Of a stretch of 40,834 bases of DNA, positions 40,708 through 40,834 are shown piece after piece; position 1 is the first letter of the stretch; every line of letters starts with the position of its first letter. A program made the position numbers and the translations under genes. A model generated the notes under the pieces. The model was not told where the DNA came from, made no database searches, and worked only from the letters and a program-made list of their open reading frames with translations. Origin of the DNA: UBA6168 sp964423205 (GTDB taxonomy: Bacteria > Bacteroidota > Bacteroidia > Chitinophagales > Saprospiraceae); assembly GCA_964423205.1 (NCBI GenBank), contig CAYRDX010000042.1, forward strand, positions 1 to 40,834, read 5' to 3'.

Positions 40708-40834
40708 TTATTCACTGTCAACATGCTCACCATCCAGTTCCTTTAGTTCTCGCTCTAAGTCCTCGATACTTGGCAGTTTTGATTGAAAATTCTCAGGAAT
40801 CGCTCTTGTTAGTTCGTACTGGGAAATACCGATG
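40708..40834 (-). CDS. Partial gene, C-terminal 41 residues only
   Basis: The minus-strand frame enters at the window edge and stops at 40708-40710. The visible C-terminus has 'IGISQYELTRAIPENF' then an acidic helix 'LPSIEDLERELKELDGEHVDSE'. The family cannot be named from this fragment. The 40501-40707 gap between it and the small peptide gene holds only that gene's promoter. Confidence 0.6.
   Translation of the reverse strand, partial: IGISQYELTRAIPENFQSKLPSIEDLERELKELDGEHVDSE

Noticed and set aside
1..40834. CRISPR array, insertion sequence or prophage
   Set aside because: No regularly spaced repeats, transposase or structural phage genes are seen on either strand; ORF6N alone is not evidence of a prophage.

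Overview
The window is chromosomal DNA of a member of the Bacteroidota. The evidence is two surface proteins with the gliding-motility/type IX secretion C-terminal domain, promoter-like TTTG...TAnnTTTG elements in front of many genes, the futalosine menaquinone pathway enzyme MqnC, a NagB-PIG-L fusion and a DUF5723 outer-membrane protein. The combination fits Saprospiria (Saprospiraceae, Lewinella or Haliscomenobacter relatives) best, but the rank below phylum is my inference. Most of the window is core metabolic and envelope genes in short operons on both strands. There is no prophage, insertion sequence or CRISPR array.

Layout: a truncated tRNA-Cys (1-62) precedes a five-FN3 secreted protein (197-1933). 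A minus-strand block holds a lipoprotein, rsmI, purS and pssA (2053-4597). A plus-strand block holds a PKD/SprB-repeat surface protein, purine nucleoside phosphorylase and a LemA-TPM-TPM operon (4812-10682), closed by a strong bidirectional terminator. A minus block follows with a class IV aminotransferase, a response regulator/histidine kinase pair and an N-acetylhexosamine-kinase-like gene (10752-15332). Next come an RNase-like metallo-beta-lactamase protein, a lipoprotein/DUF5723 pair and a polyprenyl diphosphate synthase (15503-21185, plus). An unrecognised coiled-coil protein and purQ (minus) are followed by moaC, a pseudo-MobB-MobA fusion and an LptF/G permease (plus). Rhomboid and pfkA (minus) and a small lipoprotein with a Ppx/GppA phosphatase (plus) come next. 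The minus block 30016-36470 holds mtnA, a sodium:solute symporter, an ORF6N protein, nagB-PIG-L and an ICMT-type methyltransferase. The window ends with mqnC, a UPF0175/DUF3368 toxin-antitoxin pair, prfC, a 41-residue membrane peptide gene and a partial gene.

How they fit together: purS and purQ imply the three-subunit FGAM synthase with a small PurL encoded elsewhere. moaC and the MobA fusion form a molybdenum cofactor operon. PssA, LptF/G, the polyprenyl synthase, the lipoproteins and DUF5723 serve the envelope. NagB-PIG-L, and perhaps the NahK-like kinase and the symporter, point to amino-sugar use. The most noteworthy items are the stand-alone 41-residue membrane peptide gene with its own consensus promoter and hairpin terminator, the 475-residue coiled-coil protein of unknown function, the MobA fusion whose MobB half has lost its P-loop, the NagB with a replaced active-site Asp, and a promoter that would make purS leaderless. 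I found no clear multi-gene undescribed system.
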